Positions 36,601 through 51,600 are shown, counted from the stretch's first letter. The stretch is DNA of 64,000 nt from Saxidomus purpurata (GCA_022818135.1 JAFMSR010000010.1:36301544-36365543), one strand, 5' to 3'. Numbers and translations are program-made. The notes: generated by a model from the letters alone, not told the origin.

Positions 36601-39600
36601 TCTGAAATAAATGCCTAATCCAATGCACTTACATTGTTGATTCTGATCAGTTGCATCTTTTAAATTTGCATCTGTGAAGTAACGCATGTACATGTATGAT
36701 ACAGAAATTAAACAATTTTGAAATATTGTAGTTTAGCACAGCCACAAAGTGGCTTTGTAGATGGATTTTTTTGATGGTTTTGATATTTGCAGCAGTACGT
36801 ATACTGTTTTAACAGTGGTCAACAATTTTAATGAATCTGGGTAAGACAATGGCCATTTAGTTTCAGGAGCATTGTATATCAAATTGTAAGCTTAATTGTC
36901 ATCTCGTCGTCCAGAGCATTCGTTACATAATTTCATGTTTGTCTGAAAGGTTGGCAACCACAGCGGATAAATGGCTTATGACAACGGTTATATTATAATG
37001 ACAGACTGTAATGGAATTCAATCTGCTGAATAGAATGATTGCTTTCAGATGCTTGAAGCTAAGAGCGAAGTGGATGACAGACTGCAAGAGGCTTTGGGCA
37101 TTTGTAAAAGTCAAGCTTGGTGTGCCGATTTTAGGGTAAGTTTTATGCCCCCCCCCCAATCTTGTGCACCTTTAGTTTTCATATTGGGCAAGTAACACCA
37201 GAGTTTTGGCCCTTGACTTAGTAAAAAGTCTTACATTGGACCAGGGATGTGCTACTCGTACTGGTACTTGTACTCGTACTTACTCGAGTACCAATTTTCA
37301 AGTACTCAGCAGTACTCAGTACTCGTCTTAAATTATGAGTACAAGTACTCATACTTACTTAAGTACTAAAGCAAAATGGCCAGTACTTGTGAGTACTTTA
37401 CGAGTACTCTATGAGTACTTCCACACTTATGTGTAAAATGAAACATAAAGTAACCTAATGAAGTATATAATTATATAAAGTGAATGGTAAGAAATAATTC
37501 ATATCAACAACAAATTGGATCAGCTAAAAAAAAAACCTGCCTACTTTTGTACAATGTCATGTTGTATTATAATAACTTATAAATGCATTATAAATAAATC
37601 ATGGTCACAGTTAATTCAGTAAATGTAGTCAAAGTTATGGTAGAACTACCAAATTAACTGTAACATATCATATTGTATATTAGGGCTTTATCATTGGTAC
37701 CGGTTTCCCATATGACCAACCCCAGAATGACTGTACTAACGCCTCCAGAAGAGGTTAGTTATTTAAGGTTTCGAAGGATAGTGCAAGATACAGAAAGCGT
37801 CCCAATTCCAGAGACACTCCTGGTTCTTATACATGCCAGGTGTATAGCACCCATACATGGGACCTCGGTTTTAGTCTCATCCGAAATACCAAATATATTA
37901 CTTCAGTAAGCTTATAAAACATCAATATACAGAACATTTTGTGGAGTAAATAGAGGTGATATCACCTTAATGATCCATATACAATGCACAATAGCAATTT
38001 GCTAATAACAATGAATTATGGTATTATCACCTTTACAAACAGGCAGATTTAGTTTTCACAAATTGGTCACTTTGGTGAATAGAAGTTTTACACTAAACTG
38101 TGTTTAAGCTTATTTATGAATATATTTCTGCATTGATATTTTTCTTGGTAAATTATTTTTTTGCATGCTGACAATACTCCTTATTAAATTTTTTCTACAT
38201 AAAATTTGAAAAACATGATGTGACCCATCATTGTCATCTAGACAGTTTTATGCATATAATAATAAGAATAAATTTAGTACTCAGGAAGTACTCATGAGTA
38301 CTTTAAGTACTACTCAGTACTTACTCAAGTACAGACACAAAAGTGAGTACTTAGTACTTACTCGAGTACTCCTTTAGCATCTAGTACTTAGTACTTACTC
38401 AAGTACTAACCCCAAGTACTCGACCCATCCCTGCATTGGACCAAAATAAAATATTCAATTTTTTTAATTCTTAATTTTTATTTATTTTTAGATAACGGGG
38501 ATACCCATCATTGGGGCCTCAAAAAAATGTTAGGACAAAAAAACGTCTTGTGGACCTCTACCAAGATTGTTCATATTTTATTTTAATAAATGGGGTAACA
38601 TCGGGGGGGGGGAAAAAACAGTGACAAGAAATGTCTTCTTGTTGACCTTACCCAACATTGGGCCCTCAGAAAAAAATTCAAACAACCACGCCCCGGGGCT
38701 CACTTGCTTTTACATTGAAATATAAACGATTTATAAAATCTTCTTCTCTCAGACCACAAGGCCCAGACCGTGGATATTTGGCATGTAGCATTGCCTAGTG
38801 GCCCAGTACCAAGATTGTTCGAATTGTACCCCTTGGGTCCAAGTTGGCCCGGCCCTGGGGTCACTTGACTTACTGACCTACCTTATTGTGTTTTTTAGCT
38901 CACCTGAGCACATCAGATCGGTTAGAGCAAAGTTATCGAAATCTGCCCAACTTATTTTCTGACAAAGGTTGAAAATGGGGACATCCTTGTCCTTGGGATA
39001 CAATTCTAGTTAATCTTACTACTCACTATTAATATTTAGCAACGACACAAAATCTAATTCAAGAGTATCGAAATTTCAGGAGCATGTTAGGACATATCCA
39101 GAATTTAAGAAAGAAAATACCCGCGATAATATGCAAAGAGGAGATATGAGACTGGTAAAGAAATGTGAGGTAACGTTTTCATGTATCAGGAGTAAAAGAT
39201 GTTTACAATTTAAAAGTCGGAGATAAAATCTAGATATATTAGTGAAGCAGTTCTTTATGAAACTTAATTAGCAGTTACCACTGTGGATGAACGACCACCG
39301 GATATTTGGGCGAAAGTGAGCAAAGATAATTAGATTTCGCGAGGAACGTGTTAAAACCGGAGTAAGTTAAAACCCGATTTTTACTCTGATTCATATCATA
39401 TTGTGTTTATTTGTGTGTTTTCAGATACTTTAATGACTGTCCAAGCCGAATGTGTTCTCGATGTGCAACATATATATGTTGAAATGTTGAAAATATCCAA
39501 AACAAATAGCCTGCTCACTCGAAAAATCTAGACCGTTGGCAAATTACACCGTTTTATTTGGGAAATCATTAACATATGAACAATCTGAATAGGGCATATC

Positions 39601-42600
39601 ATTCGCCTAAAGACAACATATTAATGTTTTAAATTTCATCATTTTAGACGAAAGTATAGCGAAGATATGGTTATTGAAACATTTAAATTATTGTAATGGG
39701 TATTGGTTAAACGTGTACTGAGTATTGATGGAATAAGCGAATCACTGTACTGAGTATTGCATAAAGAAATGAGTAAAACACATTTTTTTAAACGGGAGAT
39801 GGATTTATTTGTTATCAGTTGAAGGTGTAAATTCAGGAAGTGTGTTGTTTTGCACATGTCTTATTAAACGTTAATAATTTATACTATGAAAGTGTATAAT
39901 AAACTGTTTTGTCCGGCGTTTTGAGTATTAGACACACATGTAACAATTACATTTATATTTTTTAGATCTATTTATAGATCCAATAAAAAAATACAACCAA
40001 CTTTTAATCACTTGATATTGTCGATTGTCCATAATTTCAATCTCGCGAAAACCAAATAAACAAAAATGAAATAAATAAATTCAATATACTCCTTAAAATT
40101 GGTACAATACATTGTAATAACATTTAGTAGCAAATTATTAAAAGAATATCGGTTTTTATGTTGAAGATTTACCTTTACATCAGGTGATAATAATCCATTC
40201 TCAAACAATTTTAAAATGGTGAATCACACGATGCTGTGAAAAATGGTCCGTTAATCCCTACTATTACCTGAACAATTACGTCAGATTTTCCGGTTTGTAT
40301 AAATATCATTATCCCGTTTACTGATATTGTCAAAGATGAAACTTCAGACATCACACGCTTTGTTCGATGTATACAAGGGAAATCAACGTGAAGATATACT
40401 TAACATGTTGAAACATGTACCCGTGATGTGAATATTAAGTTTTCCGGGATGTGTAAATTCAAATTATTTTGTAGAAATAGAATTGATTTTGGATATGCAA
40501 CATATCATACTGTAACTTAAATTGGTTTGATCCAAAACATTTTAAAATCAAATAAAAAAGATACATCAATTAACATAGAGTATTACATACACAAGGTTTT
40601 TCTATGATTTTACCCAGTTACCTAGTTTTGGACCATAGATAACCCATATGCAAACTTAATCTAGAATTCACCAAGATGACCCATATTCGAATCGACCTAG
40701 ATTACATAAAGGCAGTCATTCTGATCAAGTTTCCTGATGATCCTGTGAAAAATGCAGTATCTTTTGCATACACAAGGTTAAATGTGCACAGACAACACGC
40801 AGACGATAGACAGACATACAGACGACGGACACCAGGCGATCACAATTACCAACCTTGGGTACTTTGTGCTCTGGTGAGCTAAAAAAACGCTTTAAAAAGC
40901 AGCAGAATATTTCTATTACTCACTTTTAATGCCCAATACTCAGTACACGTTAGTATCAATACTCCGGTACACCAGAAAACAAAATAAACAATACCCAGTA
41001 CACTAACTTTAGTTATATATGTATCAATATTTTGGCCCCGAAATAAAGTTTGTTGATAAAATCTTGAACACTTATGTCTTGTACTTGCGCAAATAAATTG
41101 CTCGATTCAGGTTATTCAAATCTAAGCACATTTACGAATAAAACGGTAAACATTACCAACTGTCGAACTTTTCAAGTGAGCAGGCGATCTTGTTTTTGGT
41201 ATTTTAACATATTAACTGACATCGTTTACAGCTCGGGTATACACTTGACTAAAACAGTCATCGAAGTATCCAAAAACACACAAAGAAACACAAGATAATG
41301 TGTACTAGATTAAATATCAGATTTTAACTTACCCAAATTGGTAACACGTTCCTCGCGAAAACTAATTATCTGTGCTCACTTTCGCCCCAATATCCGGTGG
41401 TCGTTCATCCGCAGTGGTTACATTCTTTCATTCTGCTTTCAGTTAAATTAGATCAAATTCAAGGTCAAAATGGAAATCTTTCTGAAACAGGTTTTAAGAC
41501 AAAATTTTGCTGAGATGCCACGTCATGGGTGGCGTCGGTATGTTTCGGCGGATGATATCTCTGAAACCCTAAGTCTGGTCTAATATTAAATATATAAGTG
41601 AGGTGTTCAAATGCCTAGATTTATATATTTGCATACAGGTGTGTAACAGAGAAGGTCATCCTTGGTCAGTTGTAGTCAGACTAACAGGAAAACCATACAA
41701 CAAAGAGACATATGAAGTGGTAGGTAGCTAATACTGTTTAAAACTTGATGGACCTCAGTTTTAATGGAAGTTGGCTTAAGAAAATGTAGATTAGTGTGAG
41801 GAAGATATTTCTTGCCAGAGTTTGTTGTTTTTAGAAAAGCCTTTACCCAAGTTCATTAGCTTGAGAATAACCTTTGTCGTAGTATCATGTTTTCCTGAGA
41901 TTGTTCTTCTTGTCTTCTCTTATTAGTTTAAATAATATATCGAAAATTGCGAAAATGTCATCAGAAAGCATAGCACAAATGACGTCATTTTAACAAAGTC
42001 ATAGTCGTATGGTTTCCAGCATTAATTAAGCTCCATATACTATTTGCCATTAATCTGGGTTAAAGATTATGATAAGTTCACTGAGTGAACAGTCAATTTT
42101 TCAGGATGTCTAAAAACCTACCCTTATATTTCAACAAACCACAGAAAAACATAAAATGAATAGAAGTTTGTTCCAGTGTAATATCACATTATAATTTCAC
42201 AGAGTGGGCACCAAAAGTGATATTTTCACAAATGAATTAGTGCTCTTGCAAATATGAGTTGTGTCTCGAGAGCAAAGATACCTTTCTCTTACAGTCCCAT
42301 TGTTTTTGTTTAAAATCGTGGGAAACATAATCAGAAAGCATGACACTGTTTTAACAAAGTCATGATTGTATGGTTTTCTGCATTCATTACGCTCGGTATA
42401 CAATTTGATGTTAATCCGGGTAGATCATTTTGATAATTTTCACTGGGTTGATGGTGAGCTTATCGGGATATACGCTTATATTTCAATAAACCACCGAAAT
42501 CATAAAATAAATTTTGGTAAAGCACCAAAAAACAATTGTAAATGAATTTGCAATGATACAGCACTCAAGATGTCGTACTAAACAGCTATTGTGTGGTTTG

Positions 42601-45600
42601 GAGAATATAATGTCAGTCAAAATTTTATAACTTCAGTTAAATCAGCCGTTCACAGATGGTACACAAACACTAAATGAGTCTGTTATATCATAAAAAGTAA
42701 ATTCTTAGAAGTCTTCTTAATATAAGAATTTACCTGTGGTAAGTACATACCAAAAGTGATTTCAGTTCGTGTAATGAAAATGGAACATGTCAGAATGTCA
42801 TACTGTTGGACTCTGTTTAATCTGCAACCAGCAACCAATAACTGTTATACATGTAGTGTGCATAATTGGTTGATGCATACATAAAGGCTTGTTAAAGGTC
42901 TTTAGAATAAGAATTATATTATATTTTTTATGCCCCCGAAGGGTGGCATATTAAATCGCACCATCCGTTCGTCTGTGCGTCCCCACTTACAAATTCGATT
43001 CCGGACTGTAACTATCATGCATTGAAGGATTTTAAAATAACTTGGCACAAATGTCTAGCACATCAAGATGACGTGTCGCATGCAAGACCCACATCACTAC
43101 CTCAAAGGTCAAGGTCACACTTGGAGTTTGAAGGTTATGGAATCCTCTATATATGCATACATTCGTATAGACTGTAACTTTGTCATGCATTGAAGGATTT
43201 TACAATAACTTGGCACAAATATCTAGCACATCAAGACAATGTGTCGCGTGCAAGACCCACGTCCCTACCTCAAAGGTCAAGGTTACAGAGTTTGGTCCCT
43301 ACCTCAAAGGTCAAGGTCACACTTAGAGTTTGAAGGTAATGGAATCCTGTATATATGCACACATTCGTGTCGGGACTATAGCTTTGTCATGCATTGATTG
43401 ATTTTAAAATAACTTGGCACAAATGTCTAGCACATCAAGCTGATGTGTTGCATGGATTTTAAAATTACAAACCACGTACAATTATTGAGCACATGGAGAG
43501 GACAAAGACTGTGAGACACCTCTTTCGGGGGCATTCCTCACTTGTGAGGGACAGCTCTTGTTTATGACTTAGATGAAAATTGTATCTTGTGCCCAGCACA
43601 TGGGCTGATCTCCCGATTTATGAATAACAGGTTGTTAGCATATTCCCAAAAATACTTAATGCTTGCTTCTAAAAGCAAAATTAAAGTCTGCTACGGCAGT
43701 TTTAACGCAGCCTAGCAAAATTTGGAGGATATTTCTGCATCTAATCATGACATAAATGTTATAAATAATTTAATATGAAATGCGGTCTGTAACAGTGGCT
43801 TATGTCTTAGATTGCTTTCAAGTATTTTTGACAGTTAATCTTGGTATGTAGCAAAATTGACGATGTGTACAAACTGCAAGTCTGTCAAATGCAAATTTAT
43901 AATTATATGAGCTTAGACTCCATACGGTGTTGTATTTACGCATTTTTGGTGTATCTAACTAGAAGAACATTCATGTTTCATACAATTCTGTATTTTCAAG
44001 TCAACTCAGAATACCTTTATTTCACTTATTTTATTTTTTAAACTTGAATATTCACTAAAACGTGACAGTAAACATTTAAAATGTGCACATAATGCTGCGA
44101 GTGTCAATGAGAAAAGAGAATAAACATTGACTAAATACAGATATAAACAGCATCATTCATTTTAAATTCAGGTTACGTTTGGAAACGTATTTTCTACTTG
44201 AGAATACACTATCGAAGATACGTAATGATAGTCTTTTGGATCCTTTCAGTAAACTTTTGTTTAAAGCACAGCATAGCAATCTAACAGCAGTAAATGTGGG
44301 CGTGCAGTACAGGTTCTATTTAGTGCTCCAATGTGTACCTGTGTAGCACATTCTTTTCCAATAATGGAGGAGCAATGTTAATAACTGTCCTAATGCTAAT
44401 TTTTGTAAAAATTTTATATGCAGTCTATAAGCAGAACATTGATCATTTTTGTGGCATGTAAGTTTTATGTTGGGAACTTACTGCATTTCTGCAAACATGC
44501 AAGGCAAATAATTATACTATAGATATTACTACGCTTCAAGCTATTTCTTTCAGCAGAGTAACCTGTGTTTTTATGCCCCCATAGGTGGGCATATTCAAAA
44601 TCCCATTGTCAGTCCTTACATTTTTTCATTTCCAGACTGTAACTTTGTCACACATTGAAGGATTTTTAAATAACTTGGCGCAAATGTTCAGCACATCAAG
44701 ACATAGTGTTGTGTGCAAGACCCACGTCCTTACCTCAAATGTCAAGGTCACTTTGTCATGCATGAGAGGATTTAAACTAACTTGGTACAAATTGTCAGCA
44801 CATCATGACAACATGTCGGAAACAACACCCATGGCCTTACGTTAAAGGACAAGGTCACACTTAGAGTTTAAAGATAATGGAATACTGTTTGCATGGTCAC
44901 TCTGTTATTCATGGAAGGATTTTAAAAATACATTGCATAATTGTTGAGCACATAGAGAAGACACAGACTATAAGACACCTCTTTTGGGGGCATTCGTCAC
45001 TTATGAGGGACAGCTCTTGTTAGGAACATAGTAATGCTAGATTTGTTCAACCTGGGAAGGCTGTCTTTGACAACTGTCCCAAAAATGATATTTTGCAGAA
45101 GGAAGTAGATGATGATGAAGATGAAGATGAAGATGAAGATGATGATGATGATGATGATAAGGATGAAGATGATGAAGAAGGTGTCCAGTATTACATGGGA
45201 CGCTTTTGTCACTCAAGGACAAAGCTGTTCCATAACTTGTTTCATTTCCGATACCACCTATACCAGAGGTGTAAGAAAATGGTATGTACAAGTATATTTA
45301 ACATATTTAAGAATGCAAGTCATTAGCTCACTTTGGCTCAGGGTGAGCTATTGTGGTCAGCGGTTGCCCGGCATCCCTCGTTTGCATATTTTACATTTTT
45401 TGAATTTTGCTCCAGACAACTTCTCTTCCTAAACCACCAGGCCAATTTTGATAAAACTTCACAGGATTGGTTCTTGGATGGTCTTCTACTCTAGTTGCCA
45501 TGTCAGTGGAAAGGAAAATTTCTTTAAAATCTTCTCATTAACCGGAAAGCTCAGAGCTAAGATATTTGGTATGTAGCATTGCCTAGTAGACCTCTACTAA

Positions 45601-48600
45601 GATCATGAAACACCAGCCTCCGGTCATAATTTACCTGCCATTGGGGTCACTTGAAGTAACATAAGTTTCTACAGGAAAATTTAAAATAATTCTGAAACCA
45701 CAATGCACAGAGCGTAGATATGTGGCATGTTGCATTGTCTAGTGGACCTCTCTCAAGACTGTTCAAATCATGCCCCAGTGTTAAAATTGTCCTTGCCCTG
45801 GGGTCCCTTGATTTTACTTAGGTTTCAATTGGAAAGTCTTTAAAAACCTTCTTCTCTGAAACCAAAAGGCAAAGAGCTTAGATATTTGGCATGTAGAATT
45901 GCCTAGTTAAGATCAACCAAGATTTTTCAATTTCTAATGGCCGAAGATCACAGTTTTGCAAAGACTTGTAAAGGAAAAACTATAGGCCTAGAGCTTAGAT
46001 ATTTTGTATGCAACATTTCTTCTCCAAAACCACAAGGCTTAGAGCTTACATTTTAAGTATGTAGCATTGTGTAATGGAACTCTACTAAATTTGTTCAAAT
46101 CATGCCCTTAGGGTCACCCCCAGGGTTCACTTTTTATCCCCCGCCTAAGGCGGAGGTATATCTTTTTTGGATGGATGATTATCTGTTGTCAACTTTTACT
46201 TCAAACAACATCTCCTCTGAAACCGCTGAACCAATGTTGTTGAAATTTGGCAGGGGTGTTTCTTGCATTAAGCTCTACCAAAATTGTTCAAAGAATTCTA
46301 TTCCATGCAGAACTCTGGTTGATATGGCAACAAATAGGTAAAACTTTTAAAATCTTCTTCTCTGAAACCACAAGGCCTTTAACTTAGATATTTGGCATGT
46401 AGCATTGCCTAGTGGACCTCTACCAAAATTGTTTAAATCATGACCCCAGGTTTAAAATTGAACCCGCCCTGGGGGTAACTTGATTTTGCATAGGTTTCTT
46501 CCAGAAAAACTTCCAAAATCTTCTCGAAGAACACCAGGTTAGTATATGGAGGGGGGGGGGGGGGGGGGGTCCGTTGTCTTTATATAGAGTTATAGGAGAA
46601 ACCTAGCTTCCAGTGAGCTGCTATAGCAACCACTGACTTCCTTAGCAACTGGTGACTTTCTTAGCAACCAATGACTTCCCCTTGCAACCACTGACTTCCC
46701 CTAGCAACCAGTGACTTCCTTAGGTAACTGCACTGGTACTCAGGTGAGTGATAGAGGGCCATGATCTGTCCATCTATCCGGAGCCATAACTGAGGAACCA
46801 ATGGATAGAATTTCATGAAACTTTAAATAAGTACACTAAAGCATAATACCGTGGCGCATATGCAACTTTTGTAATTAATGTCTTAGTATCTGTAGATTTA
46901 TTGCCCTTTAATTGTTATTTTCTTAAATATTCAATATATCTTATGATCACTCTTTCTAATATTGACACCCTACCCACATCCTAACACCTGGGGATGATGG
47001 TTGATGACTATAAAATTCTATTTCTGTGAAACTGACTATCAAATTTTAATGTTAATTGTCTCAAATAATTAAATGGTCACTCTTTCTACTATTCACCCCT
47101 ACAACCCCTGTCCCCACCCCCAGTTCTAAATGAATGTAACTTGAAGAAAAAGTTTGTTTGAATATGATGATGCCCATTGGCCATGCCCTAGGAGTTGCTT
47201 GTCTATATATATATAGAGTTATAGGAAAAACTTAAAAAATCTTCTTGTTGTGACCTTAGTGTGAAGGGCAATAGTACTCAGGTGAGCCATCATGGCCCTA
47301 TTGTCTTAGGTAACAAGTAATCTACATGACCAATGCCCCCCAGAGGAGTTAAGTTATTTAAGGTTTCAGGAAAAAGTGAAAGATACCGAAAGTATCGCTG
47401 TTCCAGAAACATCAGGGGCTGTTGCTTTCACACGCACCCATTTGCCTATATACAGCACCAATACATAGGATTTGGGTTTAAAGTCTTGTCTGTAAGACAA
47501 TTAGTTGGGTATTATATGCAATGTATTTACATTTAGATACATTTATCTTCCAAAATAAAATCTTGAGAAAAATGGTAAAACACAAGATGCTAATACTATA
47601 AGAGAACATTATAAGTAGACATAGCTGTTCCATGTTTAAGAATTAAGGGCATCTAAGTATATGTACCACTAAAACATGAGAAATGTTATCACTTTTAGAA
47701 CTATATTGCTTGCAGCTTTGAAATGACTTTGATGCTTACTTGTATGCCTTAAAGTAATAAGATGGACTCTGCAGTATGATTACCAGTATACAACTGTTTG
47801 AAAAAAGATACATGTTTGTCAATCCAATCTCTTGTTGACAGAATGAAGCCCATTCATCTGCCGTAAGCTTATATAGTAGTTAACATTTGGTCCAAGGCAG
47901 CGCTCCGAGGCAAGTTTAGGCAATATGTAGCCTATGACACAAAACTAATATTTGAGTTCTACCCCAAAATTAAAACCAACAACAAAATGAAAGTTTTATG
48001 GCACTACATGTAGCTGACTACACATATCATTTCGTTAATTTTGCCGGCATTTTAAAGTGTGTTCTTCCTGAATATCTTTGGGGAAGATTCTTTCCACTTG
48101 CGCATTACTTATATGTTTAAGATTATTTCAAAATTTGTTTTAATACAAGGTTTGGTGAAGGCAGCTTTTTTGAAACAGCAGGTTTTAGTAACTTGTAGCC
48201 ATTGCCTTTGGCTTGTACATGTGTACAAGCTAATATCACTGTCAGCCATATTTAATGTCATGATCTTGTGTTTAATTGTTTTTCAGCTTGAGAAAGGACG
48301 TAGGATTGATCAAGTTGCCAGGAATAGTTCATTGCTAAATGAGGTAAATTTTCTTTGAAATTTGATTATCAATCTTGAGTTTAAGAGGCCTGTATTCTGA
48401 TAGTATGTAATAGAGTTACTAAAATAGTGTGCTTTAGAAAGAGCTCTTCAAGCTTTAGGGTTTGTAAATCAGTAAATAAAGCACTTGATTTGACATAGCA
48501 CATTTGTAGTGTATGCGACTAGGATTTGAGGATGTCCAGAGTTCGATCCCCACCAGTGCAATGGTGGTGATATCCTTCAGCAAGACACATTGGGTCCACT

Positions 48601-51600
48601 TGGCCTCTCGCCGAGGTTGATTTCATCTGGAGTGAATCTCAAGATCAATTAATCTAAGTTGTAAGAACTTGTTTCACGTATTTGAGAATAAATCAATTTA
48701 GATCTAGTAATTTGAACAATAGAACAGAAAAAAATTTCTTCATGATATATAATTCAAATGTGAGTTATACTTCCAGCCTTGGCCCTTCAACTGATTTGGT
48801 GTCTGTGTTCTATATGCAGTCTTAAGCAGTCAGCCAAGAGATGCATAAAAAGTGACTGCTTTAATTAAATGCCTACTTAGATCTCATACAGGTGTATTCA
48901 ATATTATAAAAATAGTTCATTGGGGTACATCAGTATTAGCTTCTTGAGACAAGTGGCTGCTTAAATGAGTTTAGTAACATAGTTTCAACTGTATATTATT
49001 AGAAGAATCTTTCTCTGGTTGCAGGTGTGGTGCAGGTAAAAGTTTTGGCAGTAACTCGGTAAAACCTCAATGTTACCACCAAAAAACAGTTACCCTCGAT
49101 CTGGATAATACCATCCGCATCTGCAGCCAGTGATAGATTTTTTTTTTTCATGCATACCATATTCTGAAAGATACCGTTATGGTTCGTGTATAAAACACTT
49201 TTTTTTTTCGCCGAAATATACTTCTTAACTTATGGGGCGGGTTCTACACCATATAAGAAAGTTATAACACTTTAACCCTCAACTCAGAACCATCAGATAT
49301 ACTAGGAAAGTAATATTTTCGCACTTTTCAAACACCCGTACAAATGGCGTTGTAATATTAAAATTATGGAACCCCAAATCTACATACATGTGTATACCGT
49401 AATTTCCCAACAATAGGCGGCGGCCTATACATATAAAAAAAACGAATTTTCATAGATGAGGCCTATGTGGTGAAGTGGACTACAGGGGCGGATCCAGGAT
49501 TTGGTCTTAGGGGGGGCGTAACTTTTTTGCCATTTGTTGGTTCTGCTCAAGCCCTATAAGACGGCAATTATGACTGTCTTTTATTCTTTGTTTTCAAGTA
49601 ATCGAACACTAAACAGCGTTGGAGCGAGTGAGTGTTTAATTAACATGTATGATTGCCGTAGCCAGAGCTAAAAAAAATAGGGAGGCACTTTCTAGGGGGT
49701 TTCGGGGGCATGCTCCCCTGAAAATTTTTTTTTCGAGGGTGCCATTTCGTGCATTTTCCTGCATTTCAAACGTTTTTTGATACTTTTAAGATACCGATTT
49801 TGGAAACAGAAACTATAAATTTATACTCAGATATTTATGTAAGGTTGGGGAATTTTAGGGGGGGCGTGCGCCGGGTGCACCCCCCCTGGATCCGCTAGTG
49901 GACTATTTTGGTATTTTGAGTGCACAGAGTGGGAACTTTAGGTTTATACACTGTTTGAAAACAGTTCACCAATACTTTTTAACCCATTTAGCCTGCATGA
50001 GTCAGTTAATTACCGTATATTATTGATTACAGTAGATTAGTAGGAGTGACTAAATTGTCATACAAGATTACAGTACTCAAATATTTGAAGAGGTCTTTTA
50101 GATATTTGGAGAGCTCTCTAAATGTATTTTGGTTGAAATCCGTTGAGAAATGTAGGAGGAGTTGCGCACAGAAGAAATTGTTTACGCCCACCCGCCTCTA
50201 AATAATTATTGAACACAATAATTCTAATAGAAAGGTCTTCCAATATTTTTAGAGATCTCTAATTCAATTTGTGACATCAAAAATCGATTTAAAGTGTGCA
50301 ATTAAGTAATTGTAGACCTCTCCAATTCAATTGAAGATATCAAACATTAAGGTGTAATTCAGCTGTTTTTATTAGAGCCTTGTAGTTGATTTGAAGAGGT
50401 CACTAATTGATTTGAAGACATCTCTAATTGTTTTATAGCTTGCTGCTACTTATTAATAAATAGAGGTCTTGAATTTAAAAAGTGACCTTTCTAACAGGAA
50501 ATTCAATTTTAGATATCTTGAATTCAGTGTTAATACATTCTATTTGAAGAGGTCTGTAAAATATTTAAAGAGATTAAAAATTTGCTTGTAGCAGGGTTTA
50601 AATCCATTGATTTTGAGACATCTATAATTCAATTGAATTAGAGACCTCTGTAATTGTTTTACAGCACGCAAGAAATAAATTAATGATACCAAAAATTTAT
50701 TTAGAAAAGTCTCTTAGACGAATGGAATCGTACCACGCTTCAAATATTGTTAATCTCAATCCATCAATAGAGAGCTCTCCAATAAGAAAAACTGAAGTGC
50801 GGTACAATTCAATTATAGACCTCTCAAAATCATTTTTTGATATCAATAATTTATTGCATGCTGTGAAATAATTATACAGGTCTCTAATTCAGCACTACAA
50901 ATCGATTTTTTATATCTTTATTTGTAGACCTCTCCAAATATTTTACAGAGAACTCCAAATATTTAAAGACCTCTTTAAATAATTGAGTATAGTTATGTAG
51001 ATTTGGCATGAATTCAAGATTTCTAAAATTGAATTTTGCCATGCCCAAACAGATTTAGAATTAATTAATTTGTAACAAGCTATGAAACAGTTACAGAGGT
51101 CTTTAAATCAAATAGAGACCTCGTCAATTCAATTACAGAGCTCTTAAAAACAACTGAAATACACCTTAATTTTTTTATATCTTCAATTGAATTGTAGAGA
51201 TCTTTAGTTCATTTATTGTGCACTTTAAATCAATTTTTGATATCATAAGTTAAATAACAGAGCTCTCCAAATATTTAAAGACCTCTTCAAATATTTGAAA
51301 ATATGTAGATTTGGCCTTCCATATAAAAGGACACCAGTTTTCAGCTATTTGATGCTGTACTTTAAACCGGGTGTTGAGATTTTCTAGCAATGGTAAAAAC
51401 TGCAGGCAGATATCCCAATCTGGTATGCAATAAAAAGGTTTCTTTTAGTCCTGCAGAGTGATAACAAATGTCTACTATGCTAATTTATTTTTTCTTGTTT
51501 GCAAATAAGTGCTTACTACCTATACTTATTAAATGATCAAGACTTACCCATGAATCAGCCTCCAAGAGAGAATGAGTTCGTGAAATAATGTAGTTATTCT

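Noticed and set aside
44997..45432. Ile-, His- and Met-rich ORFs over the GAT/GAA run
   Set aside because: Other frames of the trinucleotide repeat; the Asp/Glu frame joins the gene in phase.
46551..46569. G homopolymer as a regulatory G-quadruplex
   Set aside because: A single uninterrupted G run in a repeat, possibly of inexact length in the assembly.
47333..47536. 67-codon ORF
   Set aside because: It overlaps a segment repeated inside the hAT element at 37700-37890 where the frame is not kept.
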